Of a DNA stretch of 6,532 bases, positions 5,818-6,532 are shown piece by piece. This stretch comes from Bacteroidota bacterium (GTDB taxonomy: Bacteria > Bacteroidota > Kryptoniia > Kryptoniales > JAKASW01). The stretch lies in the NCBI GenBank assembly GCA_021796055.1, contig JAJYOS010000385.1:1-6532 (forward strand), read 5' to 3'. Position 1 is the stretch's first letter; each line of letters starts with the position of its first letter. A program made the translations under genes and the position numbers. The notes under the pieces are model-generated. The model did not search any database and was not told the DNA's origin. It was given only the letters and a program-made list of their open reading frames with translations.

Positions 5818-6525
5818 TCACTCGTCGATGAAGGAGATTTCTTCATCCACCTTCATCATTTCCGCGTTTGTCAGCGCATATTTTGCAATGTCGACCCGTG
5901 AACGGAGGAGGAGTTTCTCGAGTATATTGTGGACGTGGCTCTTCACCGTGTAAGGGGAAAGGTGGAGTTTGTGGGCGATCTCCTTATTTGACAAGCTATC
6001 CGCTATCAGAAGAATCACCTGGCGCTCGCGCTTCGTCATTCGAACGGCTTCATTGACTCGTGAAGGCGAGATGGAGCCGGTGACACCCTCCTCGACAATC
6101 TGTGAAAAAAGTGAACCGGTCATAAGCGAAGGCAAGACCTTCTTTCCGTGCGCAACTTCACGGATTGTTTTCAGAAAATCCGAGGTTGCGGCATCTTTAA
6201 GCACGAATCCCGATACTCCCGCCCGCACAAACATGAGTATGTCTGCTTCCGTCGGAGCAAGGTCCATGACTATTACCTTTGTTTCGGGCAAATCCAACCT
6301 GACAGTCTTGACGAGCTCCAGACTGCTTTGGTTTCTCAGACCCAGGTCGAGGAGAAGTACTCTCGGCTTCAATTCGCGGATCATTCGCAGAGGTTTCTTT
6401 TTACTTCCCTTTTCCGAGACAAGCTTTATGTCCGGTTGATTTCTGATAATCGTCGAAAGGCCTTCGCGCAGAAGCAAGTTGTCTTCGATGATCAGCAATC
6501 GTATCTTCTCGGAACATGTCAACAT
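5818..6525 (-). CDS. NarL/FixJ-type response regulator (array member 1)
   Basis: This 235-residue protein starts at an ATG only 7 nt from the window edge, so its ribosome site is not visible and a slightly longer start cannot be excluded. The first residues (MLTCSEKIRLLIIEDN) align well with the paralogues. Receiver: Glu14-Asp15, phospho-acceptor Asp60 (VLLLDLGLR), Asp88 in the switch position (VIVMDLAP), Phe107 and Lys110 (GFVLKD). The HTH at about 165-225 is canonical (MTKRERQVILLI, LSNKEIAHKLHLS, YTVKSHVHNILEKL). The C-terminal tail ends in ISFIDE. The middle linker (SLFSQIVEEGVTG) matches those of the neighbours, marking the three as recent paralogues. Any kinase or further array members would lie beyond 6532. 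Confidence 0.92.
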   Translation of the reverse strand: MLTCSEKIRLLIIEDNLLLREGLSTIIRNQPDIKLVSEKGSKKKPLRMIRELKPRVLLLDLGLRNQSSLELVKTVRLDLPETKVIVMDLAPTEADILMFVRAGVSGFVLKDAATSDFLKTIREVAHGKKVLPSLMTGSLFSQIVEEGVTGSISPSRVNEAVRMTKRERQVILLIADSLSNKEIAHKLHLSPYTVKSHVHNILEKLLLRSRVDIAKYALTNAEMMKVDEEISFIDE

Positions 6526-6532
6526 GATTCTT

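Overview
Every convincing gene in this 6.5 kb window lies on the minus strand, so it reads right to left. Two traits point to a bacterium of the Fibrobacteres-Chlorobi-Bacteroidetes group. One is a type IX secretion (Por system) C-terminal sorting domain with the motif NYPNPFNPSTTI. The other is an OmpA-type outer-membrane protein with a helical linker. The wording of the sorting motif and the mid-range base composition suggest the Ignavibacteria/Chlorobi side rather than a classical low-GC Bacteroidetes; this is inference, and no rRNA or marker gene is present to settle it.

Layout in transcription order. (1) Positions 6525 to 4227 hold three tandem paralogous response regulators of the NarL/FixJ (LuxR-type HTH) class, with no histidine kinase between them. 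All three keep the phospho-acceptor Asp and the conserved Lys. All three carry Asp where receiver domains normally have the Thr/Ser switch residue, and all end in a similar 17-residue tail. (2) Positions 4226 to 3847 are mostly non-coding, with one doubtful 83-codon ORF whose stop overlaps the next start. (3) Positions 3846 to 2614 encode a 410-residue exported protein of unknown function, with an Ig-like N-terminal part and a beta-rich, probably membrane-associated C-terminal part. (4) Positions 2342 to 1217 encode an OmpA-family outer-membrane/peptidoglycan-binding protein that is broken by a frameshift near 1973. (5) Positions 1161 to 1084 fold on paper into three successive hairpins, forming a structured spacer/leader. 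(6) From about 1066 to the window edge runs a secreted DUF3494 (ice-binding-like) protein with the type IX sorting domain, cut off just before its C terminus.

The left part is thus a cell-envelope/secreted-protein block (unknown exported protein, OmpA, surface-delivered adhesin-like protein). The right part is a regulator array. Nothing in the sequence proves that the regulators control the envelope genes; the link is only shared orientation and proximity. No mobile element, tRNA, rRNA or CRISPR array was seen.
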